A DNA stretch of 64,000 nt, from NCBI GenBank assembly GCA_036384915.1, contig DASVLJ010000015.1, positions 112,457 through 176,456 of the forward strand, read 5' to 3'. Below, piece by piece: positions 17,782-26,874 of the stretch. A program made the translations under genes and the position numbers. Each line of letters begins with the position of its first letter. Position 1 is the stretch's first letter. The notes below the pieces were generated by a model. The model searched no databases. It saw only the letters and a program-made list of their open reading frames with translations, and had not been told where the DNA came from. Source of the DNA: PKWO01 sp036384915 (lineage in GTDB: Bacteria > Pseudomonadota > Gammaproteobacteria > Burkholderiales > Burkholderiaceae_D).

Positions 17782-19098
17782 ATGGAACAAACGCCATCGA
17801 TGGGGTTGGCGCGCGATCAACGCGCCGGCGGCGACGGGACGACCGCGCCGCTGGTCGTCGTGACCATCCTGTTTTTCATGTGGGGCCTGCTCACCTCGCT
17901 CAACGACGTGCTGATCCCGCATCTCAAGGCGATTTATACGCTGAACTACGTGCAGGCGATGCTGGTTCAGTTTTGCTTTTTCGGCGCTTACTTCATCGTA
18001 TCGCTGCCGGCCGGTATGCTGATCAAGAGGCTGGGCTACCAGCGCGGCGCCGTTGCCGGCCTGATTGTGGCCGCGGCCGGTTGTGCCTTGTTTTATCCGG
18101 CTTCGCGTTCCGGCTACGCACTGTTCCTGTTCGGCTTTTTCGTGCTGGCGGCCGGCATCACCGTGTTGCAGGTGGCGGCCAATCCTTACGTTACGGTGCT
18201 GGGGCCGCCGCATACGGCGTCGAGTCGCCTCAGCCTGACGCAGGCATTCAATTCCCTGGGGACGACCATTGCGCCCACGTTGGGCGGATTGCTGATCCTG
18301 TCGGAGGCGCCGCGGCTGGCCGGTCCGGCGGCGCAGTTGTCGGGCGCGGCGCTGGAGCAGCTGCGCACGGCCGAGGCCGGCGCCGTCCAGGGGCCATATC
18401 TCGTGCTGGCGGTCTCGCTGCTGGTCCTGGCGCTGTTGTTTGCACTGGTGCGCCTGCCCGCGATCTGCCACGAGGAATCGCCCGAAGCGCAGGCCGGCAC
18501 GGGAGGTGCGTCGCGTGCGTCGGGCACGCTTGCGGTATTGGCGCATCGGCACCTGCTGCTCGGCGCGATCGGCATTTTCCTGTATGTCGGCGGCGAAGTG
18601 AGCATCGGCAGTTTCCTGATCAATTTCATCGGTGACCCCAATATTGCCGGTTTGTCGCCATCGAGCGCCGCGCACTACGTCAGTTATTACTGGGGCGGCG
18701 CGATGGTCGGACGTTTCCTGGGTTTTGCCGTGATGCGTTACGTCAGTCCGGGTAAGGCGCTGGCCTGCACTTCCGCCATCGCCATTGCCCTGCTGTTGGC
18801 CGCAATCTTTTGCCACGGCCCGGTGGCGATGGCGGCGCTGATCGCCGTGGGCCTGTGCAATGCCATCATGTTTCCGACCATCTTCAGCATGGCCCTGCAC
18901 AAACTGGGCGCACAGACCGGACAGGGTTCGGGCATCTTGTGCATGGCCATCGTCGGCGGCGCCGTCGTGCCGTTTTGCCAGGGACTGGTGGCTGACATGG
19001 CCGGCTTGCAGCCTTCGTTCCTGATTCCGGCCACCTGCTACGTCTTCATCCTGTATTTCGGGCTCAAGTACGCGAACATGTACGTTTCCAGGACATGA
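17782..19098 (+). CDS. MFS sugar transporter of the FucP/GluP family
   Basis: 438 aa with about 12 hydrophobic segments. Family hallmarks include VVTILFFMWGLLTSLNDVLIPHLK near the N-terminus (TM1), GAYFIVSLPAGMLIKRLGY, and LTQAFNSLGTTIAPTLGG after the NPYVTVLG segment. FucP/GluP members are proton- or sodium-coupled importers of fucose, glucose, galactose or mannose. AAGGAGACTGG precedes the ATG. It is the first gene of a tight five-gene set continuing with mannanase, alpha-galactosidase, esterase and a binding protein. The likely cargo is mannose (or galactose) released outside or in the periplasm. Confidence 0.92.
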   Translation: MEQTPSMGLARDQRAGGDGTTAPLVVVTILFFMWGLLTSLNDVLIPHLKAIYTLNYVQAMLVQFCFFGAYFIVSLPAGMLIKRLGYQRGAVAGLIVAAAGCALFYPASRSGYALFLFGFFVLAAGITVLQVAANPYVTVLGPPHTASSRLSLTQAFNSLGTTIAPTLGGLLILSEAPRLAGPAAQLSGAALEQLRTAEAGAVQGPYLVLAVSLLVLALLFALVRLPAICHEESPEAQAGTGGASRASGTLAVLAHRHLLLGAIGIFLYVGGEVSIGSFLINFIGDPNIAGLSPSSAAHYVSYYWGGAMVGRFLGFAVMRYVSPGKALACTSAIAIALLLAAIFCHGPVAMAALIAVGLCNAIMFPTIFSMALHKLGAQTGQGSGILCMAIVGGAVVPFCQGLVADMAGLQPSFLIPATCYVFILYFGLKYANMYVSRT

Positions 19099-19099
19099 C

Positions 19100-20446
19100 A
19101 TGAAACGCTTCACGGCATTGCTCTCCCTCTTCCTCGCGGCCGGCTCTGTCGCTGTTGCCGGCGAGACTTCGGCGCCTGCTTACTCCGCGGCCCCAGGCGA
19201 TTTCGTCAGCGTCGAGCGCACGCATTTTTCGCGCCATGGCCGGGCTTTTTATATTGCCGGCGCCAATTTCTGGTACGGCGCTTACTTGGGCGCCGACGAA
19301 CGCGGCCGCGAGCGCCTGGTCAAGGAACTGGACCGCCTGCATGCGCTCGGCATCAACAACCTTCGCGTGTTGGCCGTCTCCGAGCAGACCGACATGAGAA
19401 GCGCGGTGCGCCCGGCCACCACCACCGCTCCCGGCCAATACGACGAGCATCTCCTCGCCGGCCTTGACGTGCTGATGGCGGAGATGGGCAAGCGCAAGAT
19501 GACGGCCGTGCTCTACCTGAACAATTTCTGGCAATGGTCGGGCGGGATGACGCAATACCTGAATTGGTTCGAGGGCAGCCAGGCGCTCGATCCGAACGTG
19601 ACGAAGGATTACGACGGCTTCATGGACAAGACCGCCGGCTTCTACCTGAGCCAGGCGGCCCAGGACGAATACCGCAACGTGATCCGCAAGATCGTCGAAC
19701 GCACCAACACCGTCACCGGCGTGCGCTATGCGGACGACCCGGCCATCATGTCCTGGCAGTTAGCGAACGAGCCGCGCCCCGGCAACGACAACGCCACGCC
19801 GCAGCAGAAGGCGACCTACGTCCGCTGGATCGCCGATACCGCCGGCTATATCCACAGCATCGATGCGCACCATCTCGTCAGCAGCGGCAGCGAGGGCCTG
19901 GCCGGTTCGGCGCATGACAGCCGGCTGTATCTCGATGCGCACGCGACGCCGCAAATCGATTACCTGACCTACCATCTATGGCCGAAAAACTGGGGCTGGT
20001 TCGATTCGCAACACCCGAAGGAGAGTTGGCCCGAAGCGATCGGCAAGAGCGGCGCCTACCTGCGCGCGCACATCGAATTGGCGCACACCCTGGGCAAGCC
20101 GATCGTGCTGGAAGAGTTCGGCCTGGATCGCGACGGCCCGTCGTTCAGCCCCAAGGCGGGCACCCGGTGGCGCGATCGTTTTTATCGCGAAGTGTTCGAT
20201 GCCGTAGTGGGCGGCGCCGCCCGGGGCGAACCGATTGCCGGCTTCAATTTCTGGGCCTGGGGCGGCGCCGGCCGCGCCGCCAATCCCGATTTCTGGTGGA
20301 GGCCGGGGGACGATTTCCTGGGCGACCCGCCGCAGGAAGAGCAGGGGCTGTATTCGGTCTTCGACAGCGACGCCAGTTCATTGGCGCTGATCCGGCACGC
20401 GGCGGGGCGCCTGCACAAGCTGGAGTCGAAGTTGGAGCCGAAATGA
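19100..20446 (+). CDS. Secreted GH5 endo-beta-1,4-mannanase
   Basis: 448 aa with a signal peptide (about 1-21, SVAVAGETS). GH5 catalytic features: acid/base Glu224 in MSWQLANEPRPGN and nucleophile Glu339 in PIVLEEFGLDRDG. The aromatic-rich start FYIAGANFWYGAYLG and the segment NNFWQWSGGMTQYLNW match the GH5_7 mannanase subfamily better than cellulases. It cuts the beta-mannan backbone. The start lies one base past the transporter stop, so the genes are coupled. Activity on mannan rather than another beta-glycan is inferred from motifs and from the adjacent alpha-galactosidase and AGE/fructokinase genes. Confidence 0.9.
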   Translation: MKRFTALLSLFLAAGSVAVAGETSAPAYSAAPGDFVSVERTHFSRHGRAFYIAGANFWYGAYLGADERGRERLVKELDRLHALGINNLRVLAVSEQTDMRSAVRPATTTAPGQYDEHLLAGLDVLMAEMGKRKMTAVLYLNNFWQWSGGMTQYLNWFEGSQALDPNVTKDYDGFMDKTAGFYLSQAAQDEYRNVIRKIVERTNTVTGVRYADDPAIMSWQLANEPRPGNDNATPQQKATYVRWIADTAGYIHSIDAHHLVSSGSEGLAGSAHDSRLYLDAHATPQIDYLTYHLWPKNWGWFDSQHPKESWPEAIGKSGAYLRAHIELAHTLGKPIVLEEFGLDRDGPSFSPKAGTRWRDRFYREVFDAVVGGAARGEPIAGFNFWAWGGAGRAANPDFWWRPGDDFLGDPPQEEQGLYSVFDSDASSLALIRHAAGRLHKLESKLEPK

Positions 20447-21660
20447 TACTGCGCCGCGTATTGACGTTCTTGTGCGCGGCCTTGCTGCTGCTATGCGCGG
20501 AGGCGCGGGCGCAAAAATTCGAGGGATTGGCGGCCACGCCGCCAATGGGTTGGAACAGCTGGAACAAGTTCGGCTGCGACATCGACGAACGCCTGATCCG
20601 AGAGACCGCCGACGCCATGGTGCGCCTGGGCATGAAGGATGCCGGGTATCGGTACGTCAATATCGACGACTGCTGGCACGGCGAGCGCGACAAGGACGGC
20701 AATATCCAGGCCGACAGCAAACGCTTCCCGTCGGGCATGAAGGCGCTGGCCGACTACGTCCACGGCAAGGGCCTCAAGCTGGGCATTTATTCCGACGCCG
20801 GCGCCACCACCTGCGGCGGGCATCCGGGCAGCCGCGGCCACGAATACCAGGACGCGCTGACCTATGCGCGCTGGGGGATCGATTATGTCAAGTACGACTG
20901 GTGCGACAGCGCCGGGTTGAGCGCGCAGGGCGCCTACACGACGCTGCGCGACGCGGCGCGCGCCGCCGGACGCCCCATGCTGATCAGCATGTGCGAGTGG
21001 GGCGAGAACAAGCCCTGGGAATGGGCCGGCGACGTGGCGCATTCGTGGCGCACCACGGCGGACATCCATCCTTGCTGGGATTGCGAATTCAGCCATGGCT
21101 CCTGGTCGGCACTGGGCGTGCTGCGCATCCTCGACAAGCAGGCGGGCCTGCGCAAGTTCGCCGGTCCGGGTCATTGGAACGATATGGACATGCTCGAAGT
21201 CGGCAACGGCATGAGCGAAGACGAGGACCGCGCCCACATGTCGATCTGGGCCATGCTCGATTCTCCGCTCATTTCCGGAAACGACCTGCGCTCGATGCCG
21301 GAAGCGACGCGGCGCATTCTCACCAATCCGGGCGCGATTGCGATCAGCCAGGACAAGCTGGGCATCCCCGCGTGGCGCCTGATGGCGGAAGGTTCGCTGG
21401 AAATCTGGGCCAAGCCCCTGGCCGGCGAACAATGGGCGTTCATGTTCCTCAACCGCGGCGACGCGCCATACAGCGGCCGGTTCGATTGGCATCGGCAACG
21501 GATTGCCGACCAACTGAGCAGGCGGACATTCGAGCCGGGCAAGGCGAGGTATCGCTGGAGCGACGTCTGGAGCGGGCAGGCCGGCGACGTCGATGCGCCC
21601 CTGGACCTGCATCTCGCGCCGCATAGCGTGCTGCTGCTGCGCCTCAAGACCGGCGCGTGA
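20443..21660 (+). CDS. Secreted GH27 alpha-galactosidase
   Basis: 405 aa from the ATG at 20443, which overlaps the mannanase stop (ATGA). The signal peptide ends near LLCAEARA-QKF. GH27 hallmarks: TPPMGWNSWNKFGCD at the start of the barrel, YVNIDDCWHG, the nucleophile Asp152 in YVKYDWCD, and the acid/base Asp249 in HWNDMDMLEVGNG. It removes alpha-1,6-galactose side chains from galactomannan or its oligosaccharides, making the backbone accessible to the mannanase. A C-terminal beta-sandwich of about 90 residues completes the family's usual length. Confidence 0.95.
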   Translation: MILRRVLTFLCAALLLLCAEARAQKFEGLAATPPMGWNSWNKFGCDIDERLIRETADAMVRLGMKDAGYRYVNIDDCWHGERDKDGNIQADSKRFPSGMKALADYVHGKGLKLGIYSDAGATTCGGHPGSRGHEYQDALTYARWGIDYVKYDWCDSAGLSAQGAYTTLRDAARAAGRPMLISMCEWGENKPWEWAGDVAHSWRTTADIHPCWDCEFSHGSWSALGVLRILDKQAGLRKFAGPGHWNDMDMLEVGNGMSEDEDRAHMSIWAMLDSPLISGNDLRSMPEATRRILTNPGAIAISQDKLGIPAWRLMAEGSLEIWAKPLAGEQWAFMFLNRGDAPYSGRFDWHRQRIADQLSRRTFEPGKARYRWSDVWSGQAGDVDAPLDLHLAPHSVLLLRLKTGA

Positions 21661-22778
21661 CCGAGATGAGGGCTGCACCGCGGCTTGCTGCGCGCATCGC
21701 AGCGTTGGCGCTTGCGTGGGTATCGCCGGGCGCCGCGTACGCTACAAACACCGCAAACGCCACAAACACAGGCACGCCGCCTTCCGCCTTGCGCCACGCG
21801 CGTGCAGTGGATGTGTTGACCGATGTCGTCGGGCGCAGCGACAGCGCTCCCGACGGTAGTGTGCGCTTCGGCTATCCGGGCGTGAGCTTTCTCCTGGAGT
21901 TCGAGGGCAGGACGTTGAGTGTCGATGCCGCCAGCAGCGGCAGCCGCAGCCTGCTTGACGTGCGCATCGACGGCGGCGCGTCGCAGGTCATCGCATTATC
22001 GACAGAGCCGCGCTGTGTCGTTCTGCTCAGCGAAGCGTACAGCGCCCGGCACCAGGTGGAAATCATGCACCGTTCCGAAACCTGGCATGGCATCGTCAGC
22101 ATCCGGGAATTCTCCTTTGACGGCAGCCTCGCTCCCGGGGCGCCGCCGCCGCAACGCAAGATCATGCTGTTGGGCGATTCGGTCACCTGCGGCGAGGCGA
22201 TCGACCGTGCCGATGGCGGCGGCGAGGCGGGCTCGCGGTCGAATCCGCGTTTGTCCTATGGTATGCTGGCCGCGTCGGCCTTGCATGCGCAGGCGGTGCT
22301 GGTCTGCTATGGGGGACGGGGCCTGGTACGCAGCTGGAACGGCAGGACGGACGAACTGAACCTGCCCGACTTTTTTCAGCTTGCCATCGCCGATCCCGCC
22401 AACCTGGTACGCTGGGACCATGCGCGCTACGATCCGGATGTGATCGTCTGCGCCATCGGGACCAACGATTTTACCGAGGGCATTCCCGAGCGCGAAGCGT
22501 ATGTCGATGCGTATGCCGGTTTTGTCGCAACCTTACTGCGCACGCATAAGCGGGCGCAGATCGTATTGACCGAAGGCGCCATCCTCGATGGCGATAAAAA
22601 GTCGGCGCTGAGCGCCTACCTTGCCCAAACGGTTGCACGGGTTGCCGACTCGCGTGTGCGGGTCGTGCGTTCGCGGCACTATCCGGGCGACGCAAGCGAT
22701 GCGCATCCGACACGCGAACAACATGCCGAAATGGCGCAGGATTTGGCGGAGCAATTGCGGACGATCATGAACTGGTGA
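21657..22778 (+). CDS. Secreted carbohydrate esterase, CE2-like SGNH hydrolase
   Basis: 373 aa from a GTG at 21657 overlapping the previous stop (an ATG lies three codons later). An N-terminal signal-like segment leads to a beta-sandwich (about 60-165) and then an SGNH hydrolase domain: nucleophile region IMLLGDSVTCGE, oxyanion residues in YGGRGLV and IGTNDF, and the catalytic Asp/His pair in DAHPTREQH. This two-domain order is typical of CE2 acetyl esterases, which deacetylate xylan, mannan or their oligosaccharides. In this operon the obvious substrate is acetylated (galacto)mannan. The exact acyl group and position are unknown. Confidence 0.85.
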   Translation: MTEMRAAPRLAARIAALALAWVSPGAAYATNTANATNTGTPPSALRHARAVDVLTDVVGRSDSAPDGSVRFGYPGVSFLLEFEGRTLSVDAASSGSRSLLDVRIDGGASQVIALSTEPRCVVLLSEAYSARHQVEIMHRSETWHGIVSIREFSFDGSLAPGAPPPQRKIMLLGDSVTCGEAIDRADGGGEAGSRSNPRLSYGMLAASALHAQAVLVCYGGRGLVRSWNGRTDELNLPDFFQLAIADPANLVRWDHARYDPDVIVCAIGTNDFTEGIPEREAYVDAYAGFVATLLRTHKRAQIVLTEGAILDGDKKSALSAYLAQTVARVADSRVRVVRSRHYPGDASDAHPTREQHAEMAQDLAEQLRTIMNW

Positions 22779-22846
22779 GCTTGCCGAAGCCCGCCAATTC
22801 AGGAAAGAGATCCGTATCACATCCAAACGAGAAGAGGAGACGAAGT

Positions 22847-23359
22847 ATGGAAGCGTTTGCACGCAGGTTTTTCTGTTTGTCCGCAGCCGGCGCGCTGCTG
22901 CTGGCGGCGTCCTCCGTCCAGGCCCAAACACCGGCACAACCGCCGGCTCCGTTGGTGGTCTATGACGAGGCGCTGCAAGCCGGCTGGGAGAACTGGAGCT
23001 GGGCCAAGGTCGAATTGTCCGTTCCCGCCGGTAACGCGAAACCGATCAAAGTCCAGGGCGATCCATGGTCGGCCCTGTCCTTGCATCACGCGCCTTTTTC
23101 CACCAAGGGCTATAGCAACCTGGTTTTCTACATCAACGGCGGGGTCGCCGGCGGCCAATCCATTTCCGTCAAGCTGATGGCAGGCGGCAAGGCGCTTGAG
23201 GCGAGCTATCTCGTCGAACCAAAAATCAAGACTTGGGCGATCGCCAAAATCCCGCTGCAGGATATCGACGGCGTCGACAAAATGATCGACGGCATATGTT
23301 TCCAGGCGCAGGACAAGGCGTACACGCCGTATTACGTGACGAAGATTCAGTTTGAGTGA
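22847..23359 (+). CDS. Secreted carbohydrate-binding-like beta-sandwich protein
   Basis: 170 aa from the ATG at 22847 with GAGGAGA upstream. A signal peptide (about 1-27, ending SSVQAQ) is followed by one domain. The pattern LVVYDEALQAGWENWSWA, then ALSLHHAPFSTKGYSNLVFYINGG and a closing strand TPYYVTKIQFE resembles stand-alone carbohydrate-binding beta-sandwich domains found in polysaccharide-degrading bacteria. I cannot assign a CBM family. It is the last gene of the mannan operon and ends at a hairpin. It probably binds the polysaccharide at the cell surface or in the periplasm. Confidence 0.65.
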   Translation: MEAFARRFFCLSAAGALLLAASSVQAQTPAQPPAPLVVYDEALQAGWENWSWAKVELSVPAGNAKPIKVQGDPWSALSLHHAPFSTKGYSNLVFYINGGVAGGQSISVKLMAGGKALEASYLVEPKIKTWAIAKIPLQDIDGVDKMIDGICFQAQDKAYTPYYVTKIQFE

Positions 23360-23410
23360 GGGGTGGTGGGCGGCGACCAGGTGGCGGAATCGCGGCCGCC
23401 CTCTCCACCG

Positions 23411-23435
23411 CCCCTCTCCCCCAGTGGGAGAGGGG
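23411..23435. terminator. Terminator hairpin between convergent operons
   Basis: CCCCTCTCCC (23411-23420) pairs perfectly with GGGAGAGGGG (23426-23435) around a 5-base loop, between the end of the mannan operon and the end of the convergent TonB receptor. No U-tract, so efficiency is uncertain. Confidence 0.65.
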
Positions 23436-23452
23436 ATTGATGCTCGTACGGG

Positions 23453-26400
23453 TCAGAACACGTAATTCAACCGTGCCGTGTAGCGCGGTCCGGTCACGAA
23501 CCAGGCACGGCCGAGGTTCCCGCTGGTCTGGGTCATGAATTGCGTGTATTTCGCGTTGGTCAGGTTCTCTGCTTCCAGGCCGAAGGTCAGGTTGTCGTCG
23601 ATCTTGTAGAACAGCGAGCCGTCGAGCTGGCCATAGGCATCGGCCCAGGTCGGGAGACCGTATGCGACGTTATGCTGGCCATACGTGGAACTGGCCGGAT
23701 TGGTATCCGTGCCGTTGGTGCCGCTCGTGCCGGGGACGTTGACTCCAAGGAAGCTCTTCGAACGCCAGTTGTAGGCCAGGCGCGCCGAGACCTGCCCCTT
23801 GTCGTAAAGCAGGGCCAGATTGTAGGTCTGGCGCGACAGGTTTTGCAATGGCAGGTTGCCGAAGGTGCGGCCGTTGGTATCGCAACCGTTGAGGTTGAGC
23901 GCCAGATTCGCCGCGCCATTGTTGTTTCCTGTGCAGTAGGCCTGGTTGACCGGCGAGTAGAGGTTTTCGTGGCTGTCGACAAAGGTGAAGTTGGCCTGCA
24001 TGCCCAGACCCGAGAACGCGCCGGGCAGTTTGTCGAAGTATTGCTGATAACCGATCTCAAAGCCGCGCGCCACGCCGTCGGCGCCGTTCACCGGGCCGGT
24101 GACCACGAAATTGACCGGGTTGCCGTTCACGTCGGGCAATTGCTTGTTATAGAGTTCGTTGATGATGATGTTCTTGAGCTGCTTGTCGAACGCGGCGAAT
24201 GTCAGCGAACCGGCGGGTGCGAAGTACCATTCCGCCGTCAGGTCGAGCTGTGTCGACGTGGTGGGCTTGAGCATGGGATTGCCCGAGGCTGTGCCGGTCA
24301 GGCTGACGCTGTCGACGTTGACATTGTTGCCGCTCGACGTGGTGGTGGCGCTTTCCGACAGCGTGGTATAGGCCTGCATCTGCGAGAAGTTCGGCCTGGC
24401 CATGGCGCCGGAAAGCGCAAGACGGAACTGCAGCGCATCCGTCGCCTTCATGCGCAGGTTGAGCGAGGTCAACACGTTGTCGTAGGTATTGTTGGCTTGC
24501 TGGGCCTCGGAGGCGGCCGAGATGTTGGGGATGGCCGCGCCGGTCACCGTCGCCCCCGGCGGGAAAACCGGCAGGGACGGGCTGAAGGTCATGTAGCCGT
24601 TTGCCGTGGCCTGGGTCCTGACGTAGCGCACGCCCGCGTTGCCGTCGACGGGATGTTTCAGATCGTCGAAGCCGAAACGCAGCTGGGAATACAAGGCCTG
24701 GGTCTTTTCCTTCTGATCGTTGTTCCCGGCCGGATCGACGCCGATGGTTGCCGGCGACCACGGCGAACAGGAAGCCCATCCCTGAGCGGCCTTCAGCTCG
24801 GCGCACAGCGTGTCGTTGTAGGAGTGCAATGTGGCGTAGGTGCCGGGGAAGCCGGTGGTCAGCGAGGTATTGGGGAAGATGAGCGACGGCACCGAGATGG
24901 AACCGCCATAAAAATTATTGAAATTGTAGACGCTGGCATTGGCACTGAAGCGCGGGTCGCCAAGCGAAGCCACGTGGTTGATGTTCCAGCCGACGGCCCA
25001 GGGCTGGGTGATCTGTTGCCAGTTATAAAACGGCGTGGAATTCTGGTTGAACGATTCGCGCTCGGTCAAGCGCACGCCGAAGCGCAGGTCGCGCAGCACC
25101 GGGCTGTCGAAGTCGTACTTGGCATCGCCCTTCCAGGCCTTCTCCGTGGCGACGCTGCGATCCATGTGCTCCATGGTGAAGGCCCAATAATAATTGTTGG
25201 GGTCGATCATCGCGGCCCGGTCGGCGGCGCTGAAGGTCAGGCTGGGAACGCCGGAGCCGAGGCTCACCTGCTCGTTGGGAACCTGCAGGCCGGTGGCGAC
25301 GGTGGAATCGAAGCCATCGGTGGTGGACCTGACCCATTGCATGTCCGACGTCAGGGTCCAGTCCTTCGATACCCGCACGCGCAGGTTCCACGAAATGTCC
25401 TGGGTGGTGGATTGGCGCGTGGCGGTGCGCGTGTCGTTGTTGAAGGCGATGCCCTTGTCGGCGGGGTCGCTCAAGGTGCCGCTCACGAGGTTGCCGTTGC
25501 GGTCGTAGGCGGCATTGGCGACGGCGAAGTTGTACGGATCGGCCTGGGAAAACATGGCGCGCTCGTTCCAGCCCTCGTTGTAATTCGTTTTGAAGTAGGT
25601 CAGCGAGGACTGGGCGTCGGCGTTTTTCCATTGCAAGGCGAGATATTCGCCTTCGCGCTTGCGGTCGAATCCCAGCGAGCGGTACTGGACGCCGTTCGGA
25701 ATGTAGACGGTCTGGCCGGGAACGAGGTCGGTGCGCGGGTAATACGGCATGACTTGCAGCGCGTCGGTGCGCGTGATGCTGCGCGAACTGGCGATGTCGG
25801 CAAGAATACCGATCTGTCCGATGCCGGTGTCCCAGCGATCGGACAGCAAGGCCGAAGCCGAAGGGGAGGGCCTGCCTTTCGCGAGTTCGGAGTAGGTTTC
25901 CTGCGTGGAAATGGCCACTTTCCGGCCTTTGAAGTCGAACGGCATCGACGTACGCAGATTGACCAGGCCGCCGATGGCGCCTTCGATCTGTTCCGCTGAC
26001 GGGTTTTTGTAGACGTCCACGCCGGCCATCAATTCCGGCGGCACGTCCGAGAAGCTGAGCGAGCGGCCGCCGTTGGCCGAAAACGAATCGCGTCCGTTTA
26101 GTTCCGAGCTGACGTAGGTCAGGCCGCGAATGGAAAGGCCCGAGCCTTCGACCGAGAAATGCTCGGGATCGCCCGTCGCCATCGAGTGATCGACGGTGAC
26201 GCCCGCGACGCGCTGCAGCACTTCCGTTACCGAACGGTCAGGCAATTTGCCGATGTCGTCGGCGACAATCGAGTCGACGATTTCATCGGCATTCTGCTTG
26301 ATGACCTGGGCCGAATTCAAGGCGGCGCGCTGCCCTCTGACCACGATGACATTGGACGTGCCGGCGCCGGAAGCGTCGGCATCGCTTGGTGGAGTCGCTT

Positions 26401-26479
26401 GCGCCATCACGATGCCGCTCGACATCAACCCGATTTGAGCCACGCCAAGCGCTATTGCTTTTTTTCTTAGTTTTTTCAA
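23453..26479 (-). CDS. TonB-dependent receptor of the mannan locus
   Basis: 1008 aa from a TTG at 26479 preceded by AAGGAG at ideal spacing; this gives a clean signal peptide KKLRKKAIALG...SGIVMAQA. The listed ATG far upstream (26674) would prepend nearly 65 residues without signal character. Plug domain: NVIVVRGQRAALNSAQVIKQ, then DDIGKLPDRSVTEVLQRVAGV and IRGLTYVSSELNGRD. The C-terminal 600 or so residues form the barrel and end with the aromatic ...TARLNYVF. The length fits large oligosaccharide receptors. It is convergent with the mannan operon and has a LacI-type operator 215 bases upstream. Outer-membrane uptake of manno-oligosaccharides is inferred from context. Confidence 0.92.
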   Translation of the reverse strand: MKKLRKKAIALGVAQIGLMSSGIVMAQATPPSDADASGAGTSNVIVVRGQRAALNSAQVIKQNADEIVDSIVADDIGKLPDRSVTEVLQRVAGVTVDHSMATGDPEHFSVEGSGLSIRGLTYVSSELNGRDSFSANGGRSLSFSDVPPELMAGVDVYKNPSAEQIEGAIGGLVNLRTSMPFDFKGRKVAISTQETYSELAKGRPSPSASALLSDRWDTGIGQIGILADIASSRSITRTDALQVMPYYPRTDLVPGQTVYIPNGVQYRSLGFDRKREGEYLALQWKNADAQSSLTYFKTNYNEGWNERAMFSQADPYNFAVANAAYDRNGNLVSGTLSDPADKGIAFNNDTRTATRQSTTQDISWNLRVRVSKDWTLTSDMQWVRSTTDGFDSTVATGLQVPNEQVSLGSGVPSLTFSAADRAAMIDPNNYYWAFTMEHMDRSVATEKAWKGDAKYDFDSPVLRDLRFGVRLTERESFNQNSTPFYNWQQITQPWAVGWNINHVASLGDPRFSANASVYNFNNFYGGSISVPSLIFPNTSLTTGFPGTYATLHSYNDTLCAELKAAQGWASCSPWSPATIGVDPAGNNDQKEKTQALYSQLRFGFDDLKHPVDGNAGVRYVRTQATANGYMTFSPSLPVFPPGATVTGAAIPNISAASEAQQANNTYDNVLTSLNLRMKATDALQFRLALSGAMARPNFSQMQAYTTLSESATTTSSGNNVNVDSVSLTGTASGNPMLKPTTSTQLDLTAEWYFAPAGSLTFAAFDKQLKNIIINELYNKQLPDVNGNPVNFVVTGPVNGADGVARGFEIGYQQYFDKLPGAFSGLGMQANFTFVDSHENLYSPVNQAYCTGNNNGAANLALNLNGCDTNGRTFGNLPLQNLSRQTYNLALLYDKGQVSARLAYNWRSKSFLGVNVPGTSGTNGTDTNPASSTYGQHNVAYGLPTWADAYGQLDGSLFYKIDDNLTFGLEAENLTNAKYTQFMTQTSGNLGRAWFVTGPRYTARLNYVF

Positions 26480-26693
26480 CGTCTGTCTCCTTGTACCTAA
26501 TGGTTTTCTGCACTTTTTTATAGGGGTATCTCTAAAAATCTGCAGCGCGGGCTGCGTGCTCCGGCCGATCCGGGGCAATTCCGCCCAGGCCCGGATTGAG
26601 GGAATCCGTCGCCCGCGATGTCTTTTAGATCTACTCAACCGAGTTTTGCATGGGCATAATTCCATTGCAAACACAAGTGCAATGAACGCGAGA

Positions 26694-26714
26694 GTTTAGT
26701 TTTATTTACTAAAC
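26694..26714. promoter_or_regulatory. Candidate LacI-family operator 3 (TonB receptor)
   Basis: GTTTAG-N9-CTAAAC with perfect arms, matching the two repeats beside the LacI gene 9 kb away. It lies 215 bases upstream of the TTG start of the TonB receptor and 161 bases upstream of the divergent effector gene, thus tying the receptor to the mannan regulon. Confidence 0.7.
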
Positions 26715-26780
26715 ATGGATGGCGATTCCGCGACACAAGGCTTGGTGTGCGGCACGGCCGACGGCATTCGGATCGGGCAC

Positions 26781-26842
26781 TTCGTCGACGGGGCGCGCAT
26801 TTCGCAGCCGGCATGCCCGGCCCTTTCGCGGCGCGTTACTCT
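26781..26842 (+). promoter_or_regulatory. PIP/hrpII-type promoter 1 (cysteine protease effector)
   Basis: TTCG (26781-26784), 16 bases, TTCG (26801-26804), then TACTCT at 26837-26842 after 32 bases. This is the pattern TTCGB-N15-TTCGB with a YANNNT -10 box 30-32 bases downstream, known for HrpX/HrpB-activated promoters in Xanthomonas and Ralstonia. The gene starts at 26875. Confidence 0.8.
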
Positions 26843-26874
26843 ATCCGGTAGCGTCACGTACCCAAGGCGATACC

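Noticed and set aside
19978..20442. N-terminal extension of the alpha-galactosidase frame
   Set aside because: It overlaps the mannanase coding region in another frame. The ATG at 20443 gives the signal peptide and the ATGA overlap.
23540..25999. 819-codon ORF on the plus strand
   Set aside because: Antisense to the TonB receptor, with no start signal and shadow-type composition.
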